A stretch of 64,000 nt of DNA from CAIYRG01 sp964494505 (GCA_964494505.1 CAZBRO010000012.1:68058-132057), one strand, 5' to 3'. Counted from the first letter of the stretch, positions 1-8,726 are shown. The notes: generated by a model not told the origin, from the sequence alone. Numbers and translations: made by a program.

Positions 1-132
1 GCCGTGAGATTGTCACGCCTGCAGGCCGGGCGATTGCCGTCGCGATTTCAAGCAACTCGCCGTGGGAATTCGATGATGGCCTTGCAATAACTGTAAGTCT
101 CGATGAGAAATCGTGCCGGAGAACTCACGTTC

Positions 133-1161
133 ATGAACATCCGGAACAAAGATCCTGCCAACTGGGCCATTGTATTTCTGGCCGTTCTCATCGTGCTGGT
201 CATCGGCCGCCCGTTGCTGGTGCCGCTGGTATTCACTCTTCTGATCTGGACGGTCCTGAACGCCGTCGCGCAGGTGCTCGTTCGATTCAAGTTGCCGCGC
301 TGGCTTGCCTGGGTCGGGTCGCTCGCTCTGTTGCTGGCGGCTATTTATCTGGTGACGCGCATCGTCGGCAGCGAGGCGGCGCAGTTTGCAACCCAGGCGC
401 CTGGATACCTCGCGAAGCTGCAGCAACTGACGTCAACCATGCTGGCGCCGCTGCATCTCGGGGTCGATGTCGGTGACATCTTCACCCGGTCGGACGTAGC
501 GGGAGCGCTCACGAATGTCGCGGGGCTGCTGGGGAGTTCGGTCTTTGCGCTGGTCGAGGTTCTGATCTATGTGGGATTTCTGCTGGCCGAGCAGAATACC
601 CTCGCGACAAAATTTGCGCGGCTGCAAACCGATCCGGACCGTCAGAAGGAGACGCAACTCGTTTTGCGCACGATCGCACGCCAGCTTCAGTCCTATTTGG
701 GCGTCTACACCGTTTTGAGCTCCATCATGGCGGTCGCCTCTTTCGCCCTGCTCATTGTGCTGAACGTACAGTTCGCAGCGTTTTGGTCGCTGATCATTTT
801 CGTTTTGACCTACATTCCCACGATAGGCGCTGTGGCCGTGGCGATCCCGGCGATGATGGCATTGGTGCAGTTCGGCACCCTGACAGAGCCGCTGATCATT
901 ATCGTGTTGCTGGGTGCAGTGCATTTCGTGTTGATGAACGTGCTCGCGCCCGTTGTTCTGGGCCAATCGCTGAACCTCAGTCCGTTTGCGATCATCGTCG
1001 CGCTGACGTTTTGGGGACTCGTGTGGGGCATCGGCGGTTTGTTTCTCGCGGTTCCCGTAACTGCGGCAATCGCCATCGTCTGCGGTCACATTGACGGGCT
1101 GCAATGGATATCGATTCTGCTTGCCGCGCCGCCATCCCGGCTGCCAAAGCATCCCATCTGA
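133..1161 (+). CDS. AI-2E family transporter (PerM/YdiK-like membrane protein)
   Basis: A 342-residue, strongly hydrophobic multi-pass inner-membrane protein. The pattern of paired helices at the N terminus, a soluble stretch around residues 80-150, and a hydrophobic C-terminal half containing the YIPTIGAV stretch typical of this family support an AI-2E/PerM transporter. Members export small molecules or exchange ions; the substrate here cannot be told from sequence. I place the start at 133 rather than the upstream ATG at 103, because GGAGAA at 118-123 lies nine bases before the second ATG. The frame ends before a short gap to a glycosyltransferase on the same strand, so the two may be cotranscribed. 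Family assignment is fairly secure, function is not. Confidence 0.85.
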   Translation: MNIRNKDPANWAIVFLAVLIVLVIGRPLLVPLVFTLLIWTVLNAVAQVLVRFKLPRWLAWVGSLALLLAAIYLVTRIVGSEAAQFATQAPGYLAKLQQLTSTMLAPLHLGVDVGDIFTRSDVAGALTNVAGLLGSSVFALVEVLIYVGFLLAEQNTLATKFARLQTDPDRQKETQLVLRTIARQLQSYLGVYTVLSSIMAVASFALLIVLNVQFAAFWSLIIFVLTYIPTIGAVAVAIPAMMALVQFGTLTEPLIIIVLLGAVHFVLMNVLAPVVLGQSLNLSPFAIIVALTFWGLVWGIGGLFLAVPVTAAIAIVCGHIDGLQWISILLAAPPSRLPKHPI

Positions 1162-1194
1162 CAAATTCGGAGCCCGTTCGCGAGGCCGCAATTC

Positions 1195-2307
1195 ATGACG
1201 AGCCCTGCGTCCACCGAACCCGCCATCGTCGTCGACGGTGTGTTCTTTCAACTGAACCGCACGGGTATCGCGCGTGTCTGGAAGGAAATCCTGACGCGCT
1301 GGCAGGACCGCGATATCGGTCGCCGCATTGTCGTCATCGACCGCGACGGGTCGCTTCCGCAATTCACGAATCTGCGAAGGGTGGCCGCGCCCCCGCTCGA
1401 TTACAAACATTGGCCGCAGGATCGCGTTTCGATGCAAAACATCTGCGATTCCGTGGGCGCGGGACTTTTCATTTCGACGTATTACACGAGGCCCGAGCGC
1501 ACCAGATCGTTCCTTTTCATTCACGACATGATCCCGGAGCGCATCGGATACGATCTTCGCGATCCCATGTGGCAGCAGAAGCACGACGCCATCCGTCATG
1601 CGGCGGCCTTTGCCGCGAACTCGAAGCATACGCTGTCCGATCTTTGGGCCTTATTCCCGGAAACGCGCGGCAAGCCGGCTGGCGTCACCTATCCCGGGGT
1701 GAGCCCCGAACTTTCTCCGTCCAGCCCCGATGAGCAGCAGGCCTTCCACGAACGGTTTGTCGGCCCGTATCTGTCGGGGCGGCCCTACTTTCTGTTCGTG
1801 AGCGACCACTGGCCGTACAAGAATGCGAACCTGTTGTATCAGTCGCTCGGAAGCCTGCCGCGGTCTATGCTCGACAGTGTGGGGCTGTTGCTCACACAGA
1901 AGGAGCTTCTGGAGCGATTTCGGAGTCTGCCGGGATTGTCTGTGCATGCCCAATGGCTGAGCGACGCCGATCTTCGTCTTGCCTATGGTTCTGCGATCGC
2001 GCTGATCTACCCCTCGCTTTACGAGGGCTTCGGTTTGCCGGCGCTCGAAGCGATGGCCTGCGGATGTCCGGTCGTCTGCACCAACCGGACCTCGCTTCCG
2101 GAGGTGGTGGGGGATGCCGCCCTCATCACGCACCCGTTCGACCATAATATCCTGCGAAACAACCTGCTCAGCCTGCAAAAGCCCGACGTGCCGCAGGAGT
2201 TCCGGCGCCGAGGCCTTGAGCGAGCCACGCATTTTTCGTGGGACAAGATGGCTTCGGAGCTCGCCGGCCTGGTGACCAATTGTGTGACCACGACGGATGG
2301 CCGTTAG
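1195..2307 (+). CDS. Glycosyltransferase family 4 (GT-B fold)
   Basis: A 370-residue protein with a GT-B architecture: an N-terminal acceptor domain and a C-terminal nucleotide-sugar domain. The C-terminal half has the family signature YPSLYEGFGLPALEAMACG, including the E-x7-E pair that binds the sugar nucleotide, followed by the usual GCPVV and LPEVVGDAA segments (about residues 270-315). No signal peptide or membrane helix is evident, so it should work on the cytoplasmic face, typically in polysaccharide or lipid glycosylation. No other polysaccharide genes sit beside it, so the product is unknown. It ends two bases from the converging MetE-like gene, leaving no room for a separate terminator. 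Confidence 0.85.
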   Translation: MTSPASTEPAIVVDGVFFQLNRTGIARVWKEILTRWQDRDIGRRIVVIDRDGSLPQFTNLRRVAAPPLDYKHWPQDRVSMQNICDSVGAGLFISTYYTRPERTRSFLFIHDMIPERIGYDLRDPMWQQKHDAIRHAAAFAANSKHTLSDLWALFPETRGKPAGVTYPGVSPELSPSSPDEQQAFHERFVGPYLSGRPYFLFVSDHWPYKNANLLYQSLGSLPRSMLDSVGLLLTQKELLERFRSLPGLSVHAQWLSDADLRLAYGSAIALIYPSLYEGFGLPALEAMACGCPVVCTNRTSLPEVVGDAALITHPFDHNILRNNLLSLQKPDVPQEFRRRGLERATHFSWDKMASELAGLVTNCVTTTDGR

Positions 2308-2309
2308 AA

Positions 2310-3428
2310 TTACGCCGGGGAACCCCAGATTTCCGTCGCGGTTTCCACTATCAGCGCCAGCTTGCGCTTTTCCACGTCTTCGGTGACGCGGTTGCCGTGA
2401 TGCGTGCTGGCAAAACCGCATTGCGGCGATAAACACAGCCGTTCCAGAGGGAAGAACTTTGCCGCCTCGTCGATACGCCGTTTCAGGGTGTCCTTTGATT
2501 CGAGTTCCGGCTTTTTGGAACTGACCAGCCCTAGAACAACCTTCTTGTCCTTCGGAATGAATTGCAGCGGCTCGAACCCTCCGGCGCGCTCGCTGTCATA
2601 TTCCAGAAAATAGCCATCGACATCGGACTGATCGAATACCACGGAGGCGACGCGGTCATAGCCGCCTTCGGCCATCCACATGCTCTGGAAATTGCCGCGG
2701 CAGGTGTGAACGGCGACCGTCATGGAGGGCGGGGCTCCCGCGGCGATGTCGTTCACCACGCGCGTGTAGCGGCGCGCTTCCTCATCGGGATCGAGCCCGT
2801 CTGCGCGCATGCGCTCGCGGATGGTCGCATCGCACAAGAACGCAAAGGTGATCTCGTCGAGTTGCAGATAGGTGCAGCCCGCTTCTGCCAGATCGGCGAT
2901 CTCCTCATGAAAGGCCCGCACCATGTCGGCCCAGAATTCCTCGATGTCGTCATAGGCCGAAACCGTCTTGCGCCCGCCGCGCATATGCACCCAGGTGGGC
3001 GAGGGGAGGCAGAGTTTCGGCGTGCGTGTGGTGACCGATTTGAGGAATTTGAACGCTTCCACCATCACCGGCTTTGTGCGGCGCACCTTTCCGGTCACGG
3101 TCAGCATGGAACGCGTTTCGCCGGTCTCGCCATGTTCGCCGTGGAAGGCCAGCGCATAGCTCGTGTTGGTCGGGACGATGCCGGTAAAGCCGGTGAGGAA
3201 ATCGACCAGATAATGCCCGCGGCGGAATTCGCCGTCCGTGATGGCGTGGAGCCCCGCGGATTCCTGCAGCGCCACGCAGTCACGGATTGCGTCGTCTTCG
3301 ATCTCGCACAGCTCGGCTCGGCTGATTTCGCCCTTGGCCGCTTTCGCGCGCGCTTCATGCACGGCCGCGGGGCGAAGCAGGGACCCTACATGATCGGCGC
3401 GGAATGGCGGCTTGGGCTGCTCGGCCAT
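2310..3428 (-). CDS. Cobalamin-independent methionine synthase-like protein (MetE C-terminal domain family)
   Basis: A 372-residue single-domain protein corresponding to the catalytic C-terminal half of MetE (full MetE is about 750 residues). It opens with the family hallmark RADHVGSLLRP. The zinc ligands expected for the fold are visible: HTC (about residue 243), a downstream Glu in the FLEYDSE region, and the Cys of PQCGFAS near the C terminus. Short forms like YxjG/YxjH transfer methyl groups to homocysteine or related thiols, but the methyl donor is often unknown. The start lies one base beyond the atpF stop, so it is probably translated from the Fo ATPase transcript. No riboswitch-like leader is possible in that arrangement. 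Confidence 0.85.
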   Translation of the reverse strand: MAEQPKPPFRADHVGSLLRPAAVHEARAKAAKGEISRAELCEIEDDAIRDCVALQESAGLHAITDGEFRRGHYLVDFLTGFTGIVPTNTSYALAFHGEHGETGETRSMLTVTGKVRRTKPVMVEAFKFLKSVTTRTPKLCLPSPTWVHMRGGRKTVSAYDDIEEFWADMVRAFHEEIADLAEAGCTYLQLDEITFAFLCDATIRERMRADGLDPDEEARRYTRVVNDIAAGAPPSMTVAVHTCRGNFQSMWMAEGGYDRVASVVFDQSDVDGYFLEYDSERAGGFEPLQFIPKDKKVVLGLVSSKKPELESKDTLKRRIDEAAKFFPLERLCLSPQCGFASTHHGNRVTEDVEKRKLALIVETATEIWGSPA

Positions 3429-3429
3429 C

Positions 3430-3921
3430 TCAGTTCAGCTTGGACGGAATTTCGCCAAGCGAACGCTTTATCAGATCGGCCGACTGATTGTCATCCAGGC
3501 GGGCCTTGATGAGCAGTTCCGCAGCCGACACCGCCGCGTCGGCGGCGAGCGCGCGCACGTCGGCGATCGCCTGTGCTTCGGCCTGCGCGATCTTTTCCCC
3601 GGCCTGTTTGGCGCGGCGTTCGATCTGCGCCTTGATGGCGGCGCGCGATTCGCTCGCATAGCGCTGGGCCTCGGCCTTTGCTTCGGCCACGATGGCGCCC
3701 GCCTCTTCATCGGCGGTCGCGCGTTTCTTCTGATATTCCGCGAGCAGCGCCTCGGCCTCGGCCCGCAGCCGCCGCGCATCGTCGAGTTCTTTGGCAATCA
3801 CGCCAGCGCGTGCGTCAAGCGAAGCCGCCACCAGCTTCGGCACCCGCTGCCACAGCAGAAGGCCGAAGAACGCCAGCGTACCGATGCCGACCCAGAATTC
3901 GGGATCGCGAAGGAGATCCAT
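3430..3921 (-). CDS. atpF: F-type ATP synthase Fo subunit b
   Basis: A 163-residue protein with one N-terminal hydrophobic helix (FWVGIGTLAFFGLLLW) followed by a long Ala/Glu/Arg-rich coiled coil, the standard architecture of the b subunit that forms the peripheral stalk linking Fo to F1. It is the last of five consecutive Fo genes on the minus strand, two bases after the divergent b' copy. Having both b and b' is typical of alphaproteobacteria and photosynthetic bacteria. The F1 genes are not in this window, as expected for alphaproteobacteria where the Fo and F1 clusters are separate. Confidence 0.93.
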   Translation of the reverse strand: MDLLRDPEFWVGIGTLAFFGLLLWQRVPKLVAASLDARAGVIAKELDDARRLRAEAEALLAEYQKKRATADEEAGAIVAEAKAEAQRYASESRAAIKAQIERRAKQAGEKIAQAEAQAIADVRALAADAAVSAAELLIKARLDDNQSADLIKRSLGEIPSKLN

Positions 3922-3923
3922 CT

Positions 3924-4472
3924 TTAGCCGCCTTTCCGGCCGGCGGAGGCGACTGCGTCCGCGGCATCCTCTGCGCTGACGCTGCGGCCGATCAGCCTTT
4001 GCACGATGTCGGCGGCGACTTCGGCGGCAGCGGTCTTGATTCCGGCCGCAGCCCTGCCGCGGTCGGCCGCGATGCGCGCCTCTGCCGCCGCCATCGCGCT
4101 TTGAGCGTCCGCATCGGCCGTGGCGCGTAGACCGTCGATTTCCCCAACGATGCGCTTCTTGTTTTCATCGGCGAGCTGGTGAGCGCGGTTGCGCGCTTCG
4201 GCCAGCGCGGCTTCATAGGCGGCGAGCGCGTTGGCCGCATCCTTGCGCGAGGCGTCTGCCGCGCCGAGATCGCCTTCGATGCGGTTGCGCCGTGCACCGA
4301 TCGCGCCCGCGATCATCGGAAGCGTCAACCGCCACAGCACCAGGAACAACAGCCCGAACGTCACCGCCAGCCAGAAGATCTGGCTGGGATAACTTCCGGT
4401 GCTCATCTGCGGCAGGCCGGCGTGGCCTTCCGGCGCCACAGTGCCCGCTATCGTTCCTTCAGGCGCAGCCAT
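3924..4472 (-). CDS. atpF': F-type ATP synthase Fo subunit b' (second b-type subunit)
   Basis: A 182-residue b-type stalk subunit. A 30-residue polar N-terminal tail precedes the single membrane helix (IFWLAVTFGLLFLVLW), followed by a charged Ala-rich coiled coil that would dimerise with the b subunit encoded immediately downstream. The longer N-terminal tail and position between atpE and atpF identify it as b' (also called atpG or atpX in some annotations). Gaps of seven bases to atpE and two to atpF indicate one polycistronic message. Confidence 0.92.
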   Translation of the reverse strand: MAAPEGTIAGTVAPEGHAGLPQMSTGSYPSQIFWLAVTFGLLFLVLWRLTLPMIAGAIGARRNRIEGDLGAADASRKDAANALAAYEAALAEARNRAHQLADENKKRIVGEIDGLRATADADAQSAMAAAEARIAADRGRAAAGIKTAAAEVAADIVQRLIGRSVSAEDAADAVASAGRKGG

Positions 4473-4479
4473 GAGCGTT

Positions 4480-4704
4480 TTAGGTGAACAGGATGATGAA
4501 GGCCATCACGACGCCCAGAAGGCCGGTGAATTCGCAGAGCGCGAAGCCGACCAGAAGGTTCGTGAACTGGCCAGCCGCCGCGCCCGGATTGCGCAGCGCA
4601 CCCGCCAGGTAATTGCCGAAGATGATGCCGATGCCGACGCCGGCGCCGATGAGCGCGATCGAGGCGAGGCCCGCGCCGATCATTTTGGCCGATGCAAGAT
4701 CCAT
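4480..4704 (-). CDS. atpE: F-type ATP synthase Fo subunit c
   Basis: A 74-residue double-helix hairpin proteolipid. The glycine-rich first helix carries GAGVGIGIIFG, the polar loop has the RNP motif, and the second helix has the proton-carrying carboxylate Glu58 in FALCEFTG. A Glu rather than Asp and the absence of a sodium-binding pattern suggest proton coupling. Multiple copies form the rotor ring in the inner membrane. It lies 53 bases after atpB, a slightly longer gap than elsewhere in the operon, as often seen where c-subunit translation is boosted. Confidence 0.96.
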   Translation of the reverse strand: MDLASAKMIGAGLASIALIGAGVGIGIIFGNYLAGALRNPGAAAGQFTNLLVGFALCEFTGLLGVVMAFIILFT

Positions 4705-4757
4705 AATTCAAACTCCTTTGTTGTGGCGAACGCGCCTTCGGACGGTGAGGGCGGGTG

Positions 4758-5513
4758 TCAGTGTTCGTGCAGATTGAGGGCGTCGTTGAGATAGATGCAG
4801 GTCAGGATCGCGAACACATAGGCTTGCAGGAACGCGATCAGGAATTCGAGCGCGGCCACCGCGACGATGGCGAGCATGGGTGCAATCGAGATCAGCGACA
4901 GCGCGCCCCCCGCCGTCGCCAACGCAATCACGAAGGTCCCGAACACATAGAGCATGGTGTGGCCAGCCAGCATGTTCGCGAACAGACGCACGGATAGGCT
5001 GATGGGCCGCGACAGGAACGACACGATCTCGATCGGGATCAGCACGATCAGCATTACGAAAGGTACTTTGGGAGCGAAGATCGAAAAGAAATGCAAACCG
5101 TGCCGCGAGAGACCGACCACGATGACCATCAGGAAGACGAAAATCGCGAGCGCGAAGGTGACGATGATGTGGCTCGTCACGGTGAAAGGGTGGATCAGCG
5201 GGAATAGGCCCACCACGTTCGAAAACAGCACGAATATGAACAGCGTGAACACGAAGGGGAAGAATTTGAGCCCTTCGGTTCCGGCCGCCGAGCGGATCAT
5301 GTCGCCGACGAACATGTAGCTCATCTCGACGATCGACTGCATGCGGGTGGGCACCAGCCGCTGCGAGGATGCGCCCATGGTGAGGAAGAGCGCGGCTGCG
5401 GCCACAACGATGCACATCCACAAGGATGCGTTGGTGAAGGAAATGTCGAGGCCGCCGACGTGCAGCGGCACGATCGGCTTCACCTCGAACTGTTCCATCG
5501 GGCTTGCTGCCAC
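4758..5513 (-). CDS. atpB: F-type ATP synthase Fo subunit a
   Basis: A 251-residue polytopic membrane protein. The diagnostic helix SVRLFANMLAGHTMLY contains the essential Arg that faces the c-ring Glu, and the last helix has FLQAYVFAILTCIYLNDAL. The N-terminal MEQFEVKPIVPL segment is typical of alphaproteobacterial subunit a; a start at the second Met (position 5498) is also possible. It provides the proton half-channels of the Fo motor. It follows atpI by 18 bases and precedes atpE. Confidence 0.95.
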   Translation of the reverse strand: MAASPMEQFEVKPIVPLHVGGLDISFTNASLWMCIVVAAAALFLTMGASSQRLVPTRMQSIVEMSYMFVGDMIRSAAGTEGLKFFPFVFTLFIFVLFSNVVGLFPLIHPFTVTSHIIVTFALAIFVFLMVIVVGLSRHGLHFFSIFAPKVPFVMLIVLIPIEIVSFLSRPISLSVRLFANMLAGHTMLYVFGTFVIALATAGGALSLISIAPMLAIVAVAALEFLIAFLQAYVFAILTCIYLNDALNLHEH

Positions 5514-5531
5514 GCGAACCTCTTCTTGCCC

Positions 5532-5852
5532 TCAAGGGCGGTTTTGGCCTTCATTCATCTGGCGCGCGGTGCGCATCAGATTGCGCATGCCCGCCGCGAC
5601 GCCGAGCAGAAACATCACGATCAGCAGAATGGGTGAAGTCCCGAGCACACGATCGAGCGCCCAACCGATTCCGCCCCCCACTATCACCGCGGCAAGCAAA
5701 TCCGCCACCAGCCGGAATGCGATCCCCATTTTGGACGGGGATCCCTGTTCCTGCGGGCGGACCTCGCTCGTGCCGCGCGCCCTCGCCAAGCGCTCTTCGA
5801 ATTCCTTCAGGCGCCGTGCATCGGGCCCGGGATCGGAATCGTCTTCGGCCAT
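5532..5852 (-). CDS. atpI: ATP synthase assembly protein AtpI
   Basis: A 106-residue protein with a charged N terminus and two hydrophobic helices (about residues 45-62 and 72-90), the second followed by a basic tail. Size, two-helix topology and position as first gene of the Fo operon fit AtpI, which helps assemble the c ring and may bind Mg2+. It begins about 75 bases downstream of the predicted operon promoter. Confidence 0.88.
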   Translation of the reverse strand: MAEDDSDPGPDARRLKEFEERLARARGTSEVRPQEQGSPSKMGIAFRLVADLLAAVIVGGGIGWALDRVLGTSPILLIVMFLLGVAAGMRNLMRTARQMNEGQNRP

Positions 5853-5925
5853 GCCTCGTCCAACGCCGATTGGGGCCCTTTTCAGCTTGAGGAAAATCGA
5901 GAGAAACGCTCAAAAAGGCGCGCGG

Positions 5926-5954
5926 ACCATAGGGGCGGGTCCAATTCCTGTCAA
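5926..5954 (-). promoter_or_regulatory. Predicted sigma70 promoter of the atpI-B-E-F'-F operon
   Basis: On the minus strand TTGACA (5954-5949) is followed by exactly 17 bases and TATGGT (5931-5926). This is a full -35 consensus with a four-of-six -10 match at ideal spacing. Transcription would start near 5919, giving a leader of about 65 bases before atpI. The region further upstream is AT-richer than its surroundings, with runs of T on the minus strand that could act as an UP-like element. Prediction only. Confidence 0.7.
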
Positions 5955-6051
5955 GCAGTGTGAAAATCCTGTAAGGCACTGAAAAATAAGCCAAAAAAAT
6001 GGGATGTGGCAGCTTGACGCTTCCCTCATCACGGCGAGGAAAGCTTCCGAA

Positions 6052-6558
6052 TCAACCCGTTACGGATAGGTGGTCGTGAGGCGAAAATTGCGCCACCGCT
6101 TCGGCCAGGTCCTCCCGCTTCAGCGCCACGCATCCGGCGGTGGCCGTGAAACCGGGCCGCGCGACGTGCAGAAAGATCGCACTTCCTCGCCCCGGCACGA
6201 CCGGCGAATCGTTGAAGCCAACCACCACGATCAGGTCGTAGAGCGGGTCTTCCCGCCACAGGCGCTCTTCCAGGCTGGGGTAGGGAAGGCGCACGAGCAG
6301 GTTGTATTTGGGATCGCTGGGCACGTCACACCAGGCGTCCTGCGGCTCTATGGGAGCGGCGGGGAGCGTCGTCGCCGGCAGAGTCAACCGGTCGGCCCGG
6401 TACAGCACCCGGCGAAGCGGCCAGCGTCCAAGCGGCGTCAATCCGTCGCCTTCGCGCAATTTCTCGCCGATTCCGGAGCGGCCGACCGCGCAACGCCGCG
6501 CGCCCGCGCCCCAATCGGCGACATGGATGCTTCCCTGGTGCCTGATGACGATGTCCAT
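6052..6558 (-). CDS. L,D-transpeptidase family protein (YkuD fold)
   Basis: A 168-residue protein. The catalytic signature is at residues about 129-148: a His in IFLHVARPG followed by TATAGCVAL with the nucleophilic Cys. YkuD enzymes form 3-3 peptidoglycan cross-links or attach proteins to the wall. No signal peptide or membrane anchor is visible, unlike most YkuD enzymes, so export route and site of action are open. It starts nine bases after ribA stops and is probably cotranscribed with it. Domain call firm, physiological role inferred. Confidence 0.82.
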   Translation of the reverse strand: MDIVIRHQGSIHVADWGAGARRCAVGRSGIGEKLREGDGLTPLGRWPLRRVLYRADRLTLPATTLPAAPIEPQDAWCDVPSDPKYNLLVRLPYPSLEERLWREDPLYDLIVVVGFNDSPVVPGRGSAIFLHVARPGFTATAGCVALKREDLAEAVAQFSPHDHLSVTG

Positions 6559-6567
6559 CCACAGAGC

Positions 6568-7728
6568 CTAGAACAGATGCCCGCCTTTTTCGGCCTTGAC
6601 GCGGAGGTAATCGCGATTGTGCGCATTGTCCGGAAAGGCGTGCGGCACCCGCTCCGTAACCTCGATGCCGGCCGCTTCGAGCGCGCGAACCTTGTCGGGG
6701 TTGTTGGTGAGCAGCCTGACCTTGCCGTAGCCAAGCAGCTTCACCATGCGCGCGGCAGCATCGTAGAGCCGCTCATCCGCGGCAAAGCCGAGACGCTGAT
6801 TGGCCTCCATGGTGTCGAAGCCTTCGCCCTGCAGGCGATAGGCGCGGAGCTTGTTCATCAGTCCGATGCCGCGCCCCTCCTGTGCGAGATAAAGCAGGAT
6901 GCCGCCCCCGGCCTTTGCGATCGCCTGCACAGCGCCTCGCAACTGATCGCCGCAATCGCATTTGAGTGAGCCCAGGAAATCGCCGGTGAAGCATTCCGAA
7001 TGCAGCCGCACCAGCACGGGGCCGGGCGGGGCCAATGCCGGCGCCCCTTTCTCGCCGATGATGATGGCGTAATGTTCGGGGCCGCCATTTGCCGGACGGA
7101 ACGCGGCGAGCTCGGCATTCTCCGCCCCTTCGAGCGGCACGGAGGCTCGCACCACGAGCTCCAATGTCTCGGCCGCGCGCGATTCATAGGTCTGTATATC
7201 GGCGGCCGCGACTTCGCTGATCCCATTCTCGCTTTGGAAATTGCCGCGCGCATCGGGGGCAACCGCAAACAAGGCTGCCGCCGGAAGCAGCCCCGCAAGC
7301 TTCGCGAGCTTGACGGCCGCCTTGGCCGATTCGGGGGGAGCTTCGCGCAGGGCTTCGAACGGCCCTTTCAATGGGTGCTCGAGGTCGGACGCGGGATCGG
7401 CAATGGCCCGAATCTCGCTTGCGCTCGTTCTCTCCGAAAGCGGGATGCACACAACATCCGCCGTATAAAGACGGATTTTCAGCGTCGCTGCTCTCGAATG
7501 TGTGAGAATCAGGCTGGCTTGCCCGCCAAGGTGGAGGAGCGCGTCCAAAGTTCCATCCTTGACCGTTTCGGCTGCGACGGCGATTCCGCTTTCGGCAGCG
7601 TGCGTTGCGCGGATGAGGACCGGGTGCCCGCGGCGGAAATCGCCCGCGGCCCGCTCCACCCGCTGCTCGGACGGAACCAGACTCTCGCCAAGCGATACCG
7701 GCACAATTTTGCCTGCTTTGTCTGCCAT
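6568..7728 (-). CDS. ribA: GTP cyclohydrolase II with long, degenerate N-terminal domain
   Basis: The first committed enzyme of riboflavin synthesis. The C-terminal 200 residues carry all expected motifs: the zinc cysteines in CFTGDFLGSLKCDCG, YLAQEGRGIGL, and LLTNNPDKVRALEAAGI. The N-terminal 180 residues resemble a decayed DHBP synthase (RibB) domain: the frame aligns in style (ERAAGDFRRGHPVLI) but the acidic RibB active-site cluster is missing, so it is probably not bifunctional. This long form is common in alphaproteobacteria. Start uncertain: the frame opens at 7776, but the Met at 7728 gives a more typical N terminus (386 residues). Transcribed divergently from the response regulator and followed by the L,D-transpeptidase gene. 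Confidence 0.9.
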   Translation of the reverse strand: MADKAGKIVPVSLGESLVPSEQRVERAAGDFRRGHPVLIRATHAAESGIAVAAETVKDGTLDALLHLGGQASLILTHSRAATLKIRLYTADVVCIPLSERTSASEIRAIADPASDLEHPLKGPFEALREAPPESAKAAVKLAKLAGLLPAAALFAVAPDARGNFQSENGISEVAAADIQTYESRAAETLELVVRASVPLEGAENAELAAFRPANGGPEHYAIIIGEKGAPALAPPGPVLVRLHSECFTGDFLGSLKCDCGDQLRGAVQAIAKAGGGILLYLAQEGRGIGLMNKLRAYRLQGEGFDTMEANQRLGFAADERLYDAAARMVKLLGYGKVRLLTNNPDKVRALEAAGIEVTERVPHAFPDNAHNRDYLRVKAEKGGHLF

Positions 7729-7808
7729 TGACCCGACATACACCGGTCCCAAGAAACGGGATAGAGTTTGGCGCATTTCCCTAGCGCCGAGTTATGGGAG
7801 TGAACTGC

Positions 7809-8489
7809 ATGCCGAGCGCGAAGCGTGTTCTTCTTGTCGACGACGACGAGATGCTGCGCGCCTCCTTAGCCGAACAATTCGCCGCCGATGGAACCTATGA
7901 ACCCGTGGAAGCGGGCAGCTATCGCGAGGGCTATGAGAAGGGTCTGGAGGGGCTTTACGAATTCATGGTGCTGGACGTGTCGCTGCCGGACGGCGATGGG
8001 CGGGAGCTTTGCCGCGCCTTTCGGGATCATGGGGTTACTTGTCCGGTCATCATCCTGACGGCATCCGATTCGGACGCCGACACGATTGCCGGCCTTGAAG
8101 CGGGCGCAAACGATTATATCACCAAACCGTTCCGCTTCGCGGTGCTCATGGCGCGCGTGGATGCGCACCTGCGAAGTCATGGGACGAGCGAAGAGGCGAT
8201 CTACCGCATCGGTCCTTACACCTTCCGGCCGAGCGCCAAGGTGCTGGTGGAGGGAGCCAAGCGCATCCGCCTGACGGAAAAGGAAACCAACATCCTCAAA
8301 TATCTGCAGCGGGCGGGCTCGACGGTCAGCCGCGACGTGCTGCTGCACGAAGTGTGGGGTTATAATCCGGCCGTTTCCACGCACACGCTGGAGACCCACA
8401 TCTATCGCCTGCGCCAGAAGATCGAGAAAGACCCGTCGCGGGCTCAGCTCTTGATCACCGAAAGTGGCGGCTACCGGCTCAATCCGTAA
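7809..8489 (+). CDS. OmpR/PhoB-type response regulator (orphan)
   Basis: A 226-residue two-domain regulator. The receiver domain has the acidic pocket VDDDE, phosphoacceptor Asp in VLDVSLPDGDG (about residue 54), the conserved Thr/Ser in ILTASDS and Lys in ITKPF. The C-terminal half is a winged helix (LTEKETNILKYL, TLETHIYRLRQKI, GGYRLN). I chose the second ATG at 7809 because GGGAG at 7796-7800 lies eight bases before it; the first ATG at 7794 has no such site. No histidine kinase is adjacent, so its partner is unknown. About 80 bases separate it from the divergent ribA start, so a shared regulatory region is likely. Confidence 0.92.
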   Translation: MPSAKRVLLVDDDEMLRASLAEQFAADGTYEPVEAGSYREGYEKGLEGLYEFMVLDVSLPDGDGRELCRAFRDHGVTCPVIILTASDSDADTIAGLEAGANDYITKPFRFAVLMARVDAHLRSHGTSEEAIYRIGPYTFRPSAKVLVEGAKRIRLTEKETNILKYLQRAGSTVSRDVLLHEVWGYNPAVSTHTLETHIYRLRQKIEKDPSRAQLLITESGGYRLNP

Positions 8490-8635
8490 TTCCCGCCGCT
8501 CTTTCCCGCTCTCTGCCCCTCTCTGTGGTGCGCCGGCTGGCGTGCCCGACGGCGCGGCCGTCATGTTTCAGCGGAGAACTGACCGGCTGCATTCCGATAT
8601 CGCCTGTTCGACAGCAACTGTTGGCGAACTCCAAC

Positions 8636-8664
8636 TTTGGCGCGGCAGCCGGGGCGAGTATAAT
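8636..8664 (+). promoter_or_regulatory. Predicted sigma70 promoter of the secreted-protein gene at 8727
   Basis: TTTGGC (8636-8641), a 17-base spacer and a perfect TATAAT at 8659-8664. The expected transcription start is near 8671, leaving a leader of about 56 bases that ends in the strong ribosome site GGGAGGGGAG before the ATG at 8727. A perfect -10 hexamer is rare in this GC-rich window, which supports the call; no experimental evidence. Confidence 0.6.
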
Positions 8665-8726
8665 CTCGCCAGTACAACGAAAATGACTCTTTTGAAGGGA
8701 CGCGTTTCACAGGGAGGGGAGCAACC

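Noticed and set aside
3420..3440. Riboswitch (SAM or cobalamin) in front of the MetE-like gene
   Set aside because: Only one base separates it from atpF, leaving no leader.
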